A stretch of DNA of 64,000 nucleotides from CAZVEE01 sp964625525. Its GTDB lineage: Bacteria; Pseudomonadota; Alphaproteobacteria; JAJFIK01. Below are positions 17,762 through 27,400 of this stretch, one piece after another (positions within the stretch are counted from its first letter, which is position 1; every line of letters starts with the position of its first letter). The translations under genes and the position numbers were made by a program. The notes beneath the pieces are model-generated. The model made no database searches and had not been told where the DNA came from. It saw nothing but the letters and a program-made list of their open reading frames with translations. The DNA lies in the NCBI GenBank assembly GCA_964625525.1, contig CAZVEE010000002.1, positions 20,667 to 84,666 on the forward strand, in the 5' to 3' direction.

Positions 17762-18976
17762 TCAGGCGACCTGGCCGAGGGCCCCGGCCGGTACGTCTGT
17801 CTCGAAACAGATGATCCGCGGGCGCTCCATCGGGGACAGGTGGGTTTTGCACCAGTGCTCAATGGACCGGGCCATTGTGGGGCTTGGTTCTTGTCCCTCG
17901 GCGAGCACGATATGCGCCTTGATGCGTTGAAGTCCGCCATCGCGGGCGACACGCACGCTGCACCGGGCGACGCGCTCATGATCGCTGATGATCGAGGCGA
18001 TGCGAGCCGGCGAGACAGCCGGGGCTCGCCCGGGGCGGTCCTGGGTCTGATTCTCGGCGGGGCGGAAACGGCGCGGACCAGCAGGCTGTCCCCCTTGCGG
18101 CGGTTCCCACAACAGCAGATGCGGCGGGCTCATGGGCTCGGTGGCATGACCGTTGGGGTCCAGATGCCGCAGCCGCCCGTCCTCCATGCGGCGCCAGAAC
18201 GGGTAGAGCGTATACGCCGCATCCCGCTGAGTGCGCCAGCCGATGCCGGCGGTTTCCGCCGTGCCGTACAGCTCCACGAGCCGCGCCAGGCCTTGAGCCT
18301 GTAACTGCTCATGCAGATCCTGGGGCAAGGGGGCGCGCGGGCACAGGCCGGTCACCCGTGCCGGAAACGCCACACCCGCGCGGCTGAGCGAATGCCAGGC
18401 CGCAGGGCTCGCGACGATCAGATCATCCGCATGGATATCGCTGTCACAGGGTAGCGCCGTGGCGTGATACTCCTGAACGGTCAAACCCAGATAGGCCGGC
18501 AGCAGCACCCCGCTTACGAACCCGTCCACGTGATGGGGGGGCAGGCAGGTTATGACGCGCCCCGGATGACCGGCCGCGATCTCGGCAAGTATCAATGCTT
18601 CTTGCACGAGGGCACTAACACTATGGCGCAGGGTCTGGTCAGTGGCGCCGCTACGAGCGATACGGAAGGTGAGGCTGGCGCGTGGACGGGCCAGCGCCCG
18701 GGCTCCCAGGACCGCCCAGTCTCCGAATGTATCGGCGCCCAGAGCTTCCGTATGCTCCTCATCGCCAAGGCCGAAGAACATGCGCAACCGGGTTTTGACC
18801 GCGCGTCGCTCCAGCGCATCCAGATCCAGGCCTGCCGCACCAAGATCAGTGTCGGCGGCCCAGCTCTGGCGTTCAGCCGGAGAGACCGATCGTCCGCATC
18901 CGTCTTGCAATTCTTCGGCGGCAAGTGCGATCACCACCCGCAGTATGGTGTCTTTGGAAAGGGGTATCTGACTCAT
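17762..18976 (-). CDS. AMP-ligase-like protein with degenerate catalytic motifs
   Basis: This encodes 404 residues resembling the ANL (acyl-CoA synthetase) superfamily. PHHVDGFVSGVLLPAYLG and ELYGTAETAGIGWR correspond to the A4/A5 regions of adenylating enzymes. The P-loop equivalent reads SGATDQTLRHS rather than SGTTGxPK...HS, and the C-terminal PxxxxGK motif appears as PAGALGQ, with the catalytic lysine replaced, just before the stop. It may be inactive, pseudo-enzymatic or a binding protein. The chosen ATG has AGGCCAGGG upstream; an alternative lies 17 codons earlier. It is convergent with the coiled-coil gene, 16 bases apart. Confidence 0.65.
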   Translation of the reverse strand: MSQIPLSKDTILRVVIALAAEELQDGCGRSVSPAERQSWAADTDLGAAGLDLDALERRAVKTRLRMFFGLGDEEHTEALGADTFGDWAVLGARALARPRASLTFRIARSGATDQTLRHSVSALVQEALILAEIAAGHPGRVITCLPPHHVDGFVSGVLLPAYLGLTVQEYHATALPCDSDIHADDLIVASPAAWHSLSRAGVAFPARVTGLCPRAPLPQDLHEQLQAQGLARLVELYGTAETAGIGWRTQRDAAYTLYPFWRRMEDGRLRHLDPNGHATEPMSPPHLLLWEPPQGGQPAGPRRFRPAENQTQDRPGRAPAVSPARIASIISDHERVARCSVRVARDGGLQRIKAHIVLAEGQEPSPTMARSIEHWCKTHLSPMERPRIICFETDVPAGALGQVA

Positions 18977-19564
18977 GACCCTGGCCTCAGGTCTAGCATC
19001 CCCGTGCGGATGGGTCGGGTGACCCACGCACCGGGCGTTGGCGCGCCCGCCATCTGTGCGGAAGGATATGGTACAGGTCGTTAAGAATTGGTGGCCGCCG
19101 CGTGGGTGGCCGGTCTCATGAACGCTGAACGCCGCCTAAATCATCTGGGAGCGGCACAAGCACCCCTTAGCACACCCATAGGCTAGCTGATTCTCGTCGG
19201 ATGCGGATGATCTTGCCGGCTCTTTTTCACCGGGCGCAGTCCTGTCCGGCGGGGGGCCGGCCGGACAGGACCTGGGCAGGCGGGGTATGAGCGCCATGTG
19301 ACAAAGATTACAAAATCGACAGGCCGAGGTCAATCGTCAAAATGGTGGTAGGTTGAATGTGGCGCGCCATGCGTGTGCGCAAGGCTGTGGAAAACAGCGA
19401 GGCGAGCGGGGATGGATCGCTCTTGCGCCGCGCGCTCGCGCGATTGATCTTCATGGTCAACGCTGCGAAAGGGGCGGCATTTTTGCGATTTGGAATTAGA
19501 AGAATTCTAATATATTGACCATCAGGCAAAGCCTGGGCGACAGGCAGACCATGGGAGAATGACG
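18977..19564. other. Long intergenic region with strong hairpin and metal-responsive promoter
   Basis: About 590 bases between the AMP-ligase-like gene (minus) and the metal transporter (plus). It contains a perfect 10-bp hairpin CCTGTCCGGC / GCCGGACAGG (19241-19250 / 19260-19269) without a following T tract, and an AT-rich promoter segment near 19480-19515. No small gene or tRNA was recognised. Confidence 0.5.
19495..19511 (+). promoter_or_regulatory. Irr/ICE-like operator overlapping metal-transporter promoter
   Basis: A perfect palindrome ATTAGAA-GAA-TTCTAAT with 7-bp arms and a 3-bp centre. From memory, the iron control element bound by Irr in alphaproteobacteria has the core TTTAGAA-N3-TTCTAAA, so this matches all but the outermost base pair. 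A possible -10 (TAATAT, 19508-19513) overlaps its right arm. It lies 54 bases before the binding-protein gene. Confidence 0.6.
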
Positions 19565-20557
19565 ATGGCGGCGAAAACGCGTGCGTATAACCGGCGCATG
19601 GTGCTGGGGGGGCTCGGTGCCGCCGGTCTCGTGGGCACCAGCGTGCTTGGAACGGGGCCGGCACGGGCGGCTGAGGCGCTCCGCGTTGTCACCACCACCG
19701 CCATGATCGGTGAGCCGCTGGCCAGTATCGCGGGCGATCATGCGCGGGTCGAATCATTGCTCGGCGCCGGCGTGGACCCGCATCTCTATCGCCCCACCCG
19801 CAGCGACATCACCCGCCTGACCCGCGCCGACATCATTCTCTACAACGGCCTGACCTTGGAGGCGCAGCTTGAGCGCCCCATTCGCCAGCTCAGCGACCGG
19901 ACCGCCGTGCTCGCCCTGGCCGAGACCCTGGAGGCCGATCTCTGGCTGCCCTACGAAGACGGCCCGGGCGACCCGCATGTATGGATGGATCCCAGCCTCT
20001 GGACCCGCGCGCTTCAGGCGGGTGTAGACCTGCTGGCGGCCCAGGATCCGGCGCACGCCGAGGCCTATGCCAGCGCCGCGCGCGGCTATTTCGCGCAAGT
20101 GGCCGCTATGGAGGCTTATGGCCAGGACGTCCTGTCGAGTGTCCCCGCCTCGGCGCGCATGCTCGTTACGGCCCATGATGCCTTTAGTTATTTCGGCGCC
20201 CGTTATGGGTTGGAGGTCCGCGGCATTCAGGGCATTAGCACGGAAAGCGAGGCGGGCCTGCGGGCCGTTGAAGAGCTGGTGGATCTGCTGGTGGAACGGC
20301 GCATTCCGGCGGTCTTTGTAGAAACCTCCGTCAGCGACCGGCAGGTGCGCGCCCTTGTGGACGGGGCGGCGGCACGCGGACACGATGTGACCATCGGCGG
20401 CTCGCTCTTTTCCGATGCCATGGGCACGCCCGGCACTTACGAGGGCACCTATCTCGGTATGATCGACCACAACGTCACCACCATCGCCAGGGCACTTGGT
20501 GGTGAGGCGCCCGAGCGCGGCTATGCTGGACGCTTAGGCGAAGGCGATCGTCCGTGA
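19565..20557 (+). CDS. Metal (Mn/Fe/Zn) ABC transporter, periplasmic binding protein
   Basis: This encodes a 330-residue cluster A-I solute-binding protein (TroA/PsaA/ZnuA superfamily). Likely ligands are His73 in DPHLYRP, His138 in GDPHVWMD, a Glu in ISTESEAG and an Asp in GSLFSDAMG. The H-H-E-D set, without the His-rich loop of ZnuA, favours manganese or iron over zinc. The N-terminus has RRMVLGG followed by a hydrophobic stretch and ARA-A, resembling a Tat signal. The start at 19565 has GGGAGA six bases upstream; an ATG two codons earlier is too close to it. First gene of a four-gene operon. Confidence 0.88.
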   Translation: MAAKTRAYNRRMVLGGLGAAGLVGTSVLGTGPARAAEALRVVTTTAMIGEPLASIAGDHARVESLLGAGVDPHLYRPTRSDITRLTRADIILYNGLTLEAQLERPIRQLSDRTAVLALAETLEADLWLPYEDGPGDPHVWMDPSLWTRALQAGVDLLAAQDPAHAEAYASAARGYFAQVAAMEAYGQDVLSSVPASARMLVTAHDAFSYFGARYGLEVRGIQGISTESEAGLRAVEELVDLLVERRIPAVFVETSVSDRQVRALVDGAAARGHDVTIGGSLFSDAMGTPGTYEGTYLGMIDHNVTTIARALGGEAPERGYAGRLGEGDRP

Positions 20558-21327
20558 GCGCTGCACCGTCCTTGTCCGTCACGGGGCTGACGGTCGCGTA
20601 TTACGACCGGCCGGTGCTGTGGAATGTGGACTTCGAAGCCCCGCCGGCGGGGCTCGTGGCCATTGTCGGACCCAACGGGGCGGGCAAATCCACCTTCATA
20701 AAGGCGGTTCTGGGCATGGTGCCCGCTCTGGCCGGCGAGGTCCGTATCTTCGGCGGCACGGTCAAAAGTGCCTCCGGCCGCGTCGGCTATGTGCCCCAGC
20801 GTACCAGTGTGGATTGGGACTTTCCGGTGACCGCGCGCGAAGTCGTGGCGATGGGTCTGTATGGCAAGCTCGGCTGGCTGCGGCCTGTGGGGCGCGACAC
20901 GTTGCGTGAAGCGGATGCGCAGTTGGAGGCCATGGGCCTTGTCGATCTGGCGCACCGGCAAATCGGCCAACTCTCCGGCGGCCAGCAGCAGCGGGTGTTC
21001 CTGGCCCGGGCGCTGGCGCAGAATGCAGACCTTTACCTTATGGACGAGCCCTTCGCCGGGGTTGACGCCGCCACCGAGCAGACCATTGTGGAGACATTCC
21101 GCGCTTTGAAGGCACAGGGGCGCACGGTGCTCTGTGTGCATCATGACCTGGACACGGTGCGCAGCTATTTTGATCACGCCCTGGTTTTGAATGGGCGTGC
21201 TTATGCGAGCGGTCCGGTGGACGAGGCCATGGCCCCGGCGGTGTTGCGCGAGGCTTATGGCGGCCGTCTGCGCTTGCCTGATGCTGACGTCCGGGCTGCG
21301 GCCGCTGCAGAAGGCAGCACCTCATGA
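20554..21327 (+). CDS. Metal ABC transporter ATPase
   Basis: This encodes a 257-residue ATPase of the SitB/MntA/ZnuC type. Walker A GPNGAGKST lies at about 39-47, the signature is LSGGQQQRVFLARAL, Walker B YLMDEPFAGVD, and the switch His is in CVHHDLDT. It starts with GTG inside the stop of the binding-protein gene (GTGA overlap) and ends inside the start of the next permease gene (ATGA), so the operon is translationally coupled. Confidence 0.92.
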   Translation: MSAAPSLSVTGLTVAYYDRPVLWNVDFEAPPAGLVAIVGPNGAGKSTFIKAVLGMVPALAGEVRIFGGTVKSASGRVGYVPQRTSVDWDFPVTAREVVAMGLYGKLGWLRPVGRDTLREADAQLEAMGLVDLAHRQIGQLSGGQQQRVFLARALAQNADLYLMDEPFAGVDAATEQTIVETFRALKAQGRTVLCVHHDLDTVRSYFDHALVLNGRAYASGPVDEAMAPAVLREAYGGRLRLPDADVRAAAAAEGSTS

Positions 21328-22430
21328 TCGGTGAGGTCATTGATATTCTGACCTTCCAGGCGGGCTACAACACGGGCGTGGTGCTGGCGGGCGCCACGAT
21401 CCTGGGTGCGGCGGCTGGTCTGATCGGGGCCATCGTGCTGCTGCGCAAGCGCGCCCTGATGAGCGATTCCATTAGCCATTCCACCTTGCCGGGCGTGGGT
21501 CTGGCGTTTCTGGTCAGTGTCGCGCTTGGCGGCACCGGGCGGGATCTACCGATCCTCATGCTGGGCGCGGCACTCACCGCGGCCCTTGGCGTGCTGAGCG
21601 TTCAGTGGATTCGCGACCATACGCGTCTCGCGGAAGATGCGGCGATCGGCACGGTGCTGAGCGTTTACTACGGCATTGGCATTGTGCTGATGACTGTGAT
21701 CCAGGGCTTGGAGACAGCGGGGCAGGCGGGGTTGAATGGCTTTCTGCTCGGTTCGGTGGCAAGCCTGCGCCTGAGTGAAGCCTGGCTCATCGCCGGGATC
21801 TCGGCGACGGCGATCCTGCTGGCGCTGGCCTTTCTGAAGGAACTGCTGCTCGTCTGTTTCGACCGGGAGTTTGCCGCCGCCAATGGCTGGCCCGTCGGCG
21901 CGCTTGACCTTTTGCTTATGGGGCTGTTGCTGACGGTGGTCTCCGTGGGCTTGAAGACCGTGGGCATGGTGTTGATCATCGCCATCGTGATCATTCCCGG
22001 TGTGGCGGCACGGTTCTGGACTGACCGGGCGGGCACCATGTTGATCCTGGCGACGCTGATCGGCGCGCTGTCCTGTATGATCGGGGTGGCGATTTCGGCT
22101 CTGGTGGAGCATGCCCCCACGGGCGCCATCATCGTTCTCACGGCAGGCGTTTTCTTCCTGGTCAGCTTGCTGATCGCCCCGGCGCGGGGCGTGGTGTTCG
22201 GGGCTGTCCGGTTGTTGCGCTGGCGATACCGGGTGTGGGAATGGCATTGGCTGGGTCAGCTCAGCACGCAGCGCCGGCGGCTTGACGGCTGGGCCGTGTG
22301 GATTCTGCGTTGGCGTGGTCTGGTGGATACGGATGGCCGCCTGACACCGGAGGGCGTGCGCCGTGCGGGTCTCGCACGCCAGGCCCTTGAGGAACTTGGC
22401 GCCGGCGGGATGCGGGAGGCGCGTCCATGA
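21324..22430 (+). CDS. Metal ABC transporter permease 1 with C-terminal extension
   Basis: This encodes a 368-residue ABC-3 family permease with about eight hydrophobic segments; the conserved SISHSTLPGVGLAF stretch and the MVLIIAIVIIPGVAA segment are typical. Residues about 295-368 form a basic, helical cytoplasmic tail with a winged-helix-like pattern (RLTPEGVRRAGLARQALEEL). This resembles the DtxR-like tails I recall on some MntB/TroC permeases. It overlaps both neighbours by four bases. Confidence 0.88.
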   Translation: MIGEVIDILTFQAGYNTGVVLAGATILGAAAGLIGAIVLLRKRALMSDSISHSTLPGVGLAFLVSVALGGTGRDLPILMLGAALTAALGVLSVQWIRDHTRLAEDAAIGTVLSVYYGIGIVLMTVIQGLETAGQAGLNGFLLGSVASLRLSEAWLIAGISATAILLALAFLKELLLVCFDREFAAANGWPVGALDLLLMGLLLTVVSVGLKTVGMVLIIAIVIIPGVAARFWTDRAGTMLILATLIGALSCMIGVAISALVEHAPTGAIIVLTAGVFFLVSLLIAPARGVVFGAVRLLRWRYRVWEWHWLGQLSTQRRRLDGWAVWILRWRGLVDTDGRLTPEGVRRAGLARQALEELGAGGMREARP

Positions 22431-23407
22431 CTTTGACCCTCGCGGACTTTTTGATGATCGACCTGCCGGCGATTCTGCTCGGCTCGCTTGCTTGTGTGGT
22501 CTGTGCGCTGTTGGGGAACTTTCTCATTCTGCGCCGCCAAGCCCTGATCGGGGATGCTATTTCTCATGTGGTGCTGCCGGGTATTGTCGGCGGCGTTCTC
22601 ATCGCAGGCGGGCTTTATGCGCATGCGGTGTTTCTGGGTGCGCTGGTGGCGGCCTTGGTGGCGGTGGGCCTGATCAGCGTGGTGCGCCATCTGGGCCGGG
22701 TGGAGTCTGGCGCTGCCATGGGCGTCGTCTTCACCCTGATGTTCGCTGGCGGCGTGGTGATGCTGGAGCGCTCGAAGGCCCGCAGTGTCCATATCGATGT
22801 GGAGCACACGCTGTACGGGTCGCTGGAGGGTGTCTTGTGGCTTGGTCCTGAGACCTGGAGCGACCTGCTCGACCCGGACATGTGGGCAAGCCTGCCCACG
22901 CCGATCCTGACCCTTGGCGTTGTGACCGTTCTCGTCGCCGCGCTGATCACCGCCTTCTTCAAGGAACTGCGCCTGACCAGCTTTGATCCGGGTCTGGCCA
23001 AGGCGCTGGGCTTCCGGCCGCAATGGGTGGAAGCGGGGCTGATGACAGCGGTGGCCGCCGCCGCCGTCGCGGCGTTCGAGGCCGTGGGGTCGATCCTGGT
23101 GATCGCCATGTTCATCTGCCCTGCCGCCGCGGCCCGTATGCTGACGGACCGGCTCGCGACACAAGTCTGGCTTTCGGTGGGGATTGCGGTGCTCAGCGCC
23201 ATTCTGGGCTATGGCCTCGCGGCCTCGGCACCGGTGCTCTTGGGGACGAGCAATGCGGTCTCAGCCGCCGGCATGATCGCCGTGGTGGCGGGCCTGATCC
23301 AGACCGCCGCCATGGTTTTCGCACCCCGTCATGGTGCGCTCAGTCGATACCTTGCGCGCCGGCGCTCGGCCCGCGCGAAGGCAGAGGGCCTCAGCTCGGC
23401 CCGATAA
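22427..23407 (+). CDS. Metal ABC transporter permease 2
   Basis: This encodes a 326-residue second ABC-3 permease. It has the family segments RRQALIGDAISHVVLPG and AVGSILVIAMFICPAAAA and no long C-terminal tail. Two different permeases with one ATPase and one binding protein is the SitABCD/TroABCD layout. The last 17 bases overlap the 3' end of the convergent RND adaptor gene. Confidence 0.9.
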   Translation: MTLTLADFLMIDLPAILLGSLACVVCALLGNFLILRRQALIGDAISHVVLPGIVGGVLIAGGLYAHAVFLGALVAALVAVGLISVVRHLGRVESGAAMGVVFTLMFAGGVVMLERSKARSVHIDVEHTLYGSLEGVLWLGPETWSDLLDPDMWASLPTPILTLGVVTVLVAALITAFFKELRLTSFDPGLAKALGFRPQWVEAGLMTAVAAAAVAAFEAVGSILVIAMFICPAAAARMLTDRLATQVWLSVGIAVLSAILGYGLAASAPVLLGTSNAVSAAGMIAVVAGLIQTAAMVFAPRHGALSRYLARRRSARAKAEGLSSAR

Positions 23408-24458
23408 TGCTTAAGGCTTGTCCGTCACGCAGCCGCTCCGCCCCACGCACCACCACCCGGTCGCCGGCGCTCAGGGCTCCACGCACTTCGATCATGGTGC
23501 CGCTGCCGGTGCCCGTGTCCACCAACACACGCTCGGCAGTGGACTCATCGGTGACCCGGAAGACGGCCGTACCGGCCTGGCGCAACACCAGCGCGTCGCG
23601 CGGTACCGCGATCACCTGGCGTTCCTCTCCGGCCGGCACGGCCACACGCACGGGGGTGCCGATCACCCATTGCTCCGCCGGCACCGCGACACGAATTTCA
23701 AATGTCCGGGTCACCGCGTCGCCCGCCCGCACCAGCGTGGTGATCGGACCGTCTAAGGTTTGATTGCCGGGGCCTTGCAGGCCCAGCACATCACCTTCGC
23801 GCACATAGGGGGCGCTGCGCACCGGAACGCGGGCGCGCACGTCCACATGCTCCATGTCGACCAGACGCGCCACATCCGAGCCGGTGGATACGAATTCCCC
23901 GACCTCCACCAGACGCTCGACGATCTGGCCCGTGAACGGCGCCCGCACGCTGGCCCGCGCCAGATTGATCCGGGCCCGTTCTAAGGCGATGCGCGCTTCT
24001 TCCAGTTCCTGAGCCCCGACATCGCGGGCCACTTCCGCTTCATCGACGCTGCGAGCCGGAGCATTGTTGCGGCTCGCCAACTCTTCAAAGCGGGCGACTT
24101 CCCGGTTGAGAAAGCCCAGATTGGCCTCAAGCCGCGTGACCGTGGACTGGGCCTGGCGCACCTGAAGGTTCAGAAGCTGGGTGTCGAGCTGGGCGATGAC
24201 GTCGCCTGCGTCCACCCGCGCGCCCACCTCGGCCACTTCGACCGCCCGCCCGGCGATTTCAGAGGCGATGCGGGCATCGTTTTGGCTGAGCACCGTGCCC
24301 GGCACTTGAACCGTTGGCGCCAGGGCCATTTCCACGGCTTCGGCCACGACGACACTGGGCGGAGGCGGGCGGCCATCCTGGGCCTGCGCGCGCGGGCCGG
24401 TAAGGCACACCAACGCCAAGGCTGACAGGAGCGCGGCAGATAAAACGGGGCGGGTCAT
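23391..24458 (-). CDS. RND efflux periplasmic adaptor (membrane fusion protein)
   Basis: This encodes a 355-residue exported adaptor. The signal peptide (about 1-26) ends at AQA. Then come a biotinyl-lipoyl half (GRAVEVAEVGARVDAGDVIAQLD), a short alpha-hairpin, the second lipoyl half (RAPFTGQIVERLVEVGEFV) and a beta-barrel/membrane-proximal region. It links an inner-membrane RND pump to an outer-membrane channel. Its start lies 28 bases after the stop of the RND pump gene on the same strand. No outer-membrane factor is adjacent. Confidence 0.88.
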   Translation of the reverse strand: MTRPVLSAALLSALALVCLTGPRAQAQDGRPPPPSVVVAEAVEMALAPTVQVPGTVLSQNDARIASEIAGRAVEVAEVGARVDAGDVIAQLDTQLLNLQVRQAQSTVTRLEANLGFLNREVARFEELASRNNAPARSVDEAEVARDVGAQELEEARIALERARINLARASVRAPFTGQIVERLVEVGEFVSTGSDVARLVDMEHVDVRARVPVRSAPYVREGDVLGLQGPGNQTLDGPITTLVRAGDAVTRTFEIRVAVPAEQWVIGTPVRVAVPAGEERQVIAVPRDALVLRQAGTAVFRVTDESTAERVLVDTGTGSGTMIEVRGALSAGDRVVVRGAERLRDGQALSIIGPS

Positions 24459-24486
24459 AGATACCTCCTATGCGGATACAGCGCGC

Positions 24487-27400
24487 TCACGATGCGCTCG
24501 GCTCCGCTCCGGGTTGCGTCCGGGGCTTGCTCTCGCCGAGGCGCAACAGGCTCGGCAGTAAGATCAGGGTGAAGATCAGGCTCACGGCCATGCCGCCGAC
24601 AATGGTGGCGGCCAAGCCGCGATAGATCACACTGCCGGCCCCGGGCATCAAGACCAGCGGCAGCATTCCGAAGATACTCGTCAAGGTACTCATGAAAATA
24701 GGGCGCATGCGCAAGGTTAGGCTCTCGCGCACTGCGTCACGCCGACTGAGACCTGTATCTTCCGAGCGCCGCGTGCGTTCCACCAGCAGGATCGCATTGT
24801 TCACCACCAGGCCCAGCAGAATGATGAACCCGATCATGGTCAACAGGTCGAGGGGCTGGCCCGAAATGATATCGAGCAGTCTGAGGGCGCCCATTCCGCC
24901 GACAGTGGCCAGCGGAATGGCGATCACCACCAGGAGCGAGTCGGTCAAGCTGCGGAACAGGGCCGCCATCAGCAAGAACAGCAGGACCAGCGCCAGAACG
25001 AAGTTCTCCGACATGGTGGTGACCGCCTGGCGCAGCGCATCCGCACTGCCGCCGTAGCGGATCGCCCCGTCGGGAGGCAACATCTCGCGCAGGCGCGGCT
25101 CCACCTCGGCCTCAATGAGCGTGACCACGTCCTGAAGGCTCATCCCATCCGGCTGGCTGATGAAGAGCGAGATTGTGCGCCGCTTGTCGCGCCGGTTGAT
25201 GCTGGCCGGGCCAACGGTCCGCTCGATCGTGACAAGCTCGCTTAACGGCACCACTGCGCCAGAGGGCGTGGCGATGGGTAGCGCGCCGAGGCTGTCCGGA
25301 TTGTCCCAATCCTCTGCCCGCAGAATGATGTCGAGCCGCTGCTCCCCATCGAAAAACTCACCCAGATAGAGCCCGTTGCCGACCGCACGCACGATATTGG
25401 CCATTTGCGAGCGCGACAGCGCCCCTTCCAGGATCCGTTCATCATTGGGGATGATCCGCAGCTCCGGTTGTGCCGGCTCCGGATTGGGATTGACCCGCAC
25501 ATTGGCATCCACGGGCAAGAGCTCGCGCAGCATGCGCTGGCCTTCCAGCGCCACCGCTGCAATGGCCTCGATGTCCGCAGATTTGAAGTGCAGCGCGACG
25601 CCCGCTCCGTCTCCGTCGAAGCCACCGAACAGGTTCCCCTGCTGGGCGAAGGCCTGGGTATCCGGCAGCCCCACCAGCACTTCTTGACGCATGATGGTGG
25701 CCAGCTCGTTCACTTGGGACTGGTCCATAACCCGCGCGCCGATGGTGCCGCCCCCGGGCCAGCCCAGGACATAGTAGTTGCGCAGCGCCGGCTCGCGCGT
25801 GCCCTCCATAAACGGTTCCATGCGCTCTTGGATTGGTTGGGCGACTTCCTCGTCGATAAAGTCGATGGTCACGCCATCGGGGAAGTTGAACCACACATCC
25901 ACCGCGTCCCGTTTCACCGGCGGCAGATAGTTCAGGCTCGGCGTCATGGCCCAGGTGCCCACACCGGAGCCGACGATCAGCACACCGATCCACAGCCAGC
26001 GGCGCAGCGGCGTGTCCGTGAGCGCCATAATGCGGTTGGCCATGCCCTCCCAAAACGGATGACGCTCCATCTGGGATTCGCGCTGGCGCACGAAATAGCG
26101 CGCGCCCGCCGGCAGCACCGTCAGCGCGACGATGAGCGAGACCGTCACCGCAATGGCAATGGTCAGGGCCAGATCGGCGAAAAGCTGGCCTTCCACGTCC
26201 TTGATGAAGATCACGGGCACGAAAATCGCCACCGTGGTGGCGGTGGAGGCCAGCAGCGCGCCCCAGACTTCGCTGGCGCCTTTTTCCGAAGCTTCCTCCA
26301 CATCCGTGCCCTGTTCGCGCAGGCGCACGATGGTCTCCAGCACCACGATGGCCGCGTCGAGCACCATGCCCGTGGCGAAAGCGAGCCCCGCCAGTGAGAT
26401 CACATTGATCGTGCGGCCCGCGCCGTCGAGCACGAGGAAGGTGGTGAGCAGGCAGATCGGGATCGTTGAGGCGATGAGAAAGGTGGCCCGTGGGCGTCGC
26501 AGGAACAGCCACAACACTCCGATGGCAAGCCCCACGCCAATGGCCAAGTTCCCCGTGAGCAAGCTAATCGCGCGGACAATAAACACTGACGGATCGAAAG
26601 ACTGCTGAATGTCGAGCTGACGTTCGGCAAAGGGGCCTTCCCGCATTTCGTCGATAACAGTGCGCACCGCGTTGATTGTGCTCAACACATTGGCGTTATT
26701 GTCCCGCAAAATGCGCAATGAGATGGCCGGATTGCCGTTCTGATAGGCGAAATCGCGCCTCCGGGCCTCACCCACGCGGATCTCCGCCACATCGCTGAGG
26801 CGTACCGGCTGGCCGTCGCGCCATTCCAGAATGAGATTGCCCAGATCCTCCGGCTCGAAGCGCCCTTCGAATTGCAGCATGTATTGCCGTCGGCCGACAT
26901 TCACAAACCCGCCTGAAACATCGTCCGGCCGGCCGATGGTGGTGGCCATGGCGGGAATGTTGATGCCGTACTCAGCCACGAGGAAGGGATCGAAAACCAC
27001 CTGGAGTTCCGCTTCCGAACCGCCCCCATTCCCAATGGTGACGCCGCCGACGCCCGGCACCGCTTCCAGGCGCGGAATGACGTAATCCTCGATGAATCGC
27101 CGGTACTCGGCGATGGGGCGGGGGTTTCCGGGCAGGGCCTGGACGAAATAGTAGATCAGCGTCGCATTGGCATCATCGCCAAAGGCGCCGCCCATATTGA
27201 GCGAGGGCGGATCCGCATCGGCCGGCAAGGGCGGAACGCGATTGAGCCGGTTCAACACATCCAGGACCGTGGCGTCCATATCCGTATCGAGCGTGAACTC
27301 CATCTCGATCCAGGAAAACCCCGCATTGGCCTGGCTGCGCATGACCACCAGGCCTGGAGTGCCTTGGAGCACGTCTTCCAAGGGTTCCAGGATCTCTGCT

